Below, in pieces: positions 62,027 through 64,000 of a stretch of DNA of 64,000 nucleotides. Position numbers and translations under genes: made by a program. Numbering within the stretch: position 1 is the first letter of the stretch; each line of letters starts with the position of its first letter. Source of the stretch: Brienomyrus brachyistius (lineage: Eukaryota > Chordata > Actinopteri > Osteoglossiformes > Mormyridae); the NCBI RefSeq assembly GCF_023856365.1, contig NC_064548.1, positions 18,152,461 through 18,216,460 of the forward strand. The letters are read 5' to 3'. Below the pieces are notes generated by a model, which did not search any database, was not told where the DNA came from, and saw nothing but the letters and a program-made list of their open reading frames with translations.

Positions 62027-64000
62027 TACAGTATAAGACAACAGTTCTACCCAAAGAGTTACCCAGTTGTCAAGTATTATAAACTATAAAGAAATGTCAT
62101 TATCAACACATACTATCAGAGTGGTACCTACAGACACTGTACCTAACTCCCCATCTACCACATGAGCCCACAGAGCCCAAATCACACTAGAAACCAAACA
62201 GTAGGCATTTCCTACACAGCAGGCGACAACAACGTTTACACAAATAATCAAGGCGACGGTACCAAAGGGAAGAGGAGAAACTGTAACCAAAAGGACAAAT
62301 TACCAATACTGAGCAATCAATAAACTTAAGCAAAAGTACCGAAGGGAGCAAACAGTGAGTGAAATCCAAAATCAATAGAGGTACTTTAATAATCTCCATG
62401 GGGAAATCTGGTAGTTTTCACATATCCCATCTCTTTCCATGAGAGACTGAGACACATGTATTTACTAATGAAAGTAATTTTTGAGTCAGAGCACAAGGCA
62501 AGTGAGCATTCAACACTCCAGATCCCTAACCTGCTACTTATCTTAAACAGTACAATAATATTATTCTTAAGAATATTATTGTATGAGTATGCCTCATTAA
62601 TTAGTGGTCAACATTATAGAAATTCTAAACATAGATACTAAAGCCATAAGCAATTAGTTACAGTGATAACCAGCACAATCACCGAATGCAATGACAAGCA
62701 GCAGTGAATTCCTGATTTCTTTTCTCTGACATACAGTAGACCATTTATTTACTTATTATGGTCGATATAATGTGTTAGAAAAGCATCAGTGAGCTGAAGT
62801 GCTGTCACATACAGCTTTCGGCTATCAGTACACCTGCTGTGAGCGTATGTTGGGGAAAGGCAGCGGAGCGCTGAGCATTTCATACCAAGACTTCAGAAAT
62901 TGGCCAGATCGCTGTGAGGGACCTGCTGACATAGCTTCTCACAAAAACCATCGATGGACACATGGGATTTAAACGGGGCCCCTGAACCAGCTGGAAGTTA
63001 CTAGAAAGGCAAAAACTAAAATTTGGTCTGTGCAACAGTACAAAAGACAGATATAAAGGTTATTAGCTACATCCAGGTAGCTACCTATTGAAAATACTGC
63101 AATAACCCTGAAAAGAACTGGGAACCAAGCAGGAGATGCTATATGGTGCCAAGCACAGGTGCTGCAGACTGAAACAGGCTGCTGCGAATCAGTAAGAGAG
63201 TATTGATCACGGGCTATTCATTAGGCACTATTTCACAAGTTGTTGAGTGTGTTGTTGAGTGTTGAGGGTAATCACTTTGTAATGAGTTCCACACAAGAAT
63301 CTTGGGGGGGGGGGGCTACATTTATGCTGGAACACACTTAACTATTTTCGACAACCTCCAGAATAAAACCTTCATCATCCATTCCTCTTAGAATGAAGGC
63401 TCTATTCATGCGACAGTTGTTTGCGTAACCATTGTATGCTGTTTGATATCTCACCCCCTTAATATTATAGGTAACTGACAATAATGCAAGTAGACTTGAT
63501 TTTTGTTTCTTTAATAAAACTATGATAAGAAAAATCTCAATGTCTTCTGTCTCTGTGGTTCTATGAAGGTCAGTCATTTGCTTGATGATGATTGTATGGG
63601 AAGGATGTATGGGAAACGAAAGTGCTGGTAAGGAAAGCTTACCTGATAAGATACGTTCCTGTGTGGTGTGCAGATCCGCCAAGGGTGTTCTGCCACTTTG
63701 CTGACTAAATGTTGCTGGGTAATTGGATTTCGGGGCTTCTAAAATATCCAAATATTTCCAATTTCTGAAGATTTTAATTACAAATTGGTTGAACAGATTG
63801 AAGTCAAAACCTTCTCTCTACCTTCTCTTGCCATTATAGGGAAATGTGCAAAAATGGAAAAACTTTAGTATTTTCAGGGCGAAACTTAAACATGGATGCG
63901 GGAGGAAACACAGCTCTTGTAGGTGTGGGAGAATCATTCCAAATGCGTGAGACTCCCGTGAAACGCGAGAGACTTGGCAGGTCTGAGTGTGCCCTATTTC

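Larger units (their letters stand above)
56051..64000. other. Upstream intergenic region
   Basis: No gene was recognised. Contents: an interstitial TAACCC-like block (60338-60540), a SINE tail with poly-C (60945-61106) and a deleted Tc1/mariner element (61201-62026). 56051-60300 and 62030-64000 contain only short open frames without family resemblance. gabra5, the expected upstream neighbour in vertebrate clusters, is not seen. Confidence 0.6.

Noticed and set aside
63643..63738. Possible 96-nt minus-strand exon with a good gtaagc donor
   Set aside because: The acceptor has almost no pyrimidine tract, the translation matches nothing I recognise (including gabra5), and no neighbouring exon is seen.
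63338..63751. 137-codon minus-strand frame as an upstream gene
   Set aside because: No recognisable domain, and part of it is AT-rich; length alone is not evidence in this composition.

Overview
This window is vertebrate nuclear DNA, almost certainly from a ray-finned (teleost-type) fish. It is AT-rich, dominated by introns, and strewn with microsatellites and with repeat types typical of fish: a tRNA-derived SINE with an ATGG-rich tail, hAT-like miniature transposons, an internally deleted Tc1/mariner element and decayed L2/CR1-like LINE pieces. The species cannot be fixed from sequence alone. Nothing prokaryotic, viral or CRISPR-like is present.

The window holds one recognisable protein gene, and it appears complete: gabrg3, the gamma-3 subunit of the GABA-A receptor chloride channel, on the minus strand. 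I resolved nine coding exons from the initiator at 55722 down to the stop at 8684 (about 47 kb). The exons are 53, 146, 68, 221, 83, 138, 153, 200 and 279 nt. All introns have GT..AG ends, the phases agree at every junction, and the joined frame is 1341 nt (446 residues plus stop). Identity rests on long stretches matching gamma subunits, best gamma-3: the Cys-loop, an Asn-Gln-Leu-Leu-Arg-Ile-Trp segment, four membrane segments, and a Cys-rich TM3-TM4 tail ending in Gly-Tyr-Leu-Tyr-Leu.

Layout: 1-8683 is 3'-side sequence (3' UTR not delimited) with a LINE remnant, a foldback hAT-like element and a possible polyA-tailed retrocopy. 8684-55722 is the gene; intron 3 (13 kb) and intron 2 (11.3 kb) are largest and carry most insertions. 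55723-56050 is a CpG-enriched patch and probable 5' UTR/promoter. 56051-64000 is upstream intergenic DNA with a Tc1 relic and SINE pieces. In other vertebrates gabra5 lies upstream of gabrg3; no gabra5 exon was recognised here, so if conserved it lies beyond 64000.

Most notable observations: (1) the residue aligned with gamma-2 Phe77 of the benzodiazepine site is isoleucine (Ile96), as in gamma-1, rather than the phenylalanine I recall for mammalian gamma-3; (2) the TM3-TM4 loop is about 20 residues shorter than mammalian gamma-3 because exon 8 splices in frame to exon 9 with no intervening segment found; (3) an 88-bp, 85/88-identical inverted repeat pair brackets the terminal coding exon; (4) a hAT-like element with a perfect 8-bp duplication sits just downstream of the exon 5 splice donor; (5) three short retroposon copies share nearly the same 5' end and each has a perfect 9-13-bp target duplication; (6) a two-unit higher-order minisatellite lies in intron 2.
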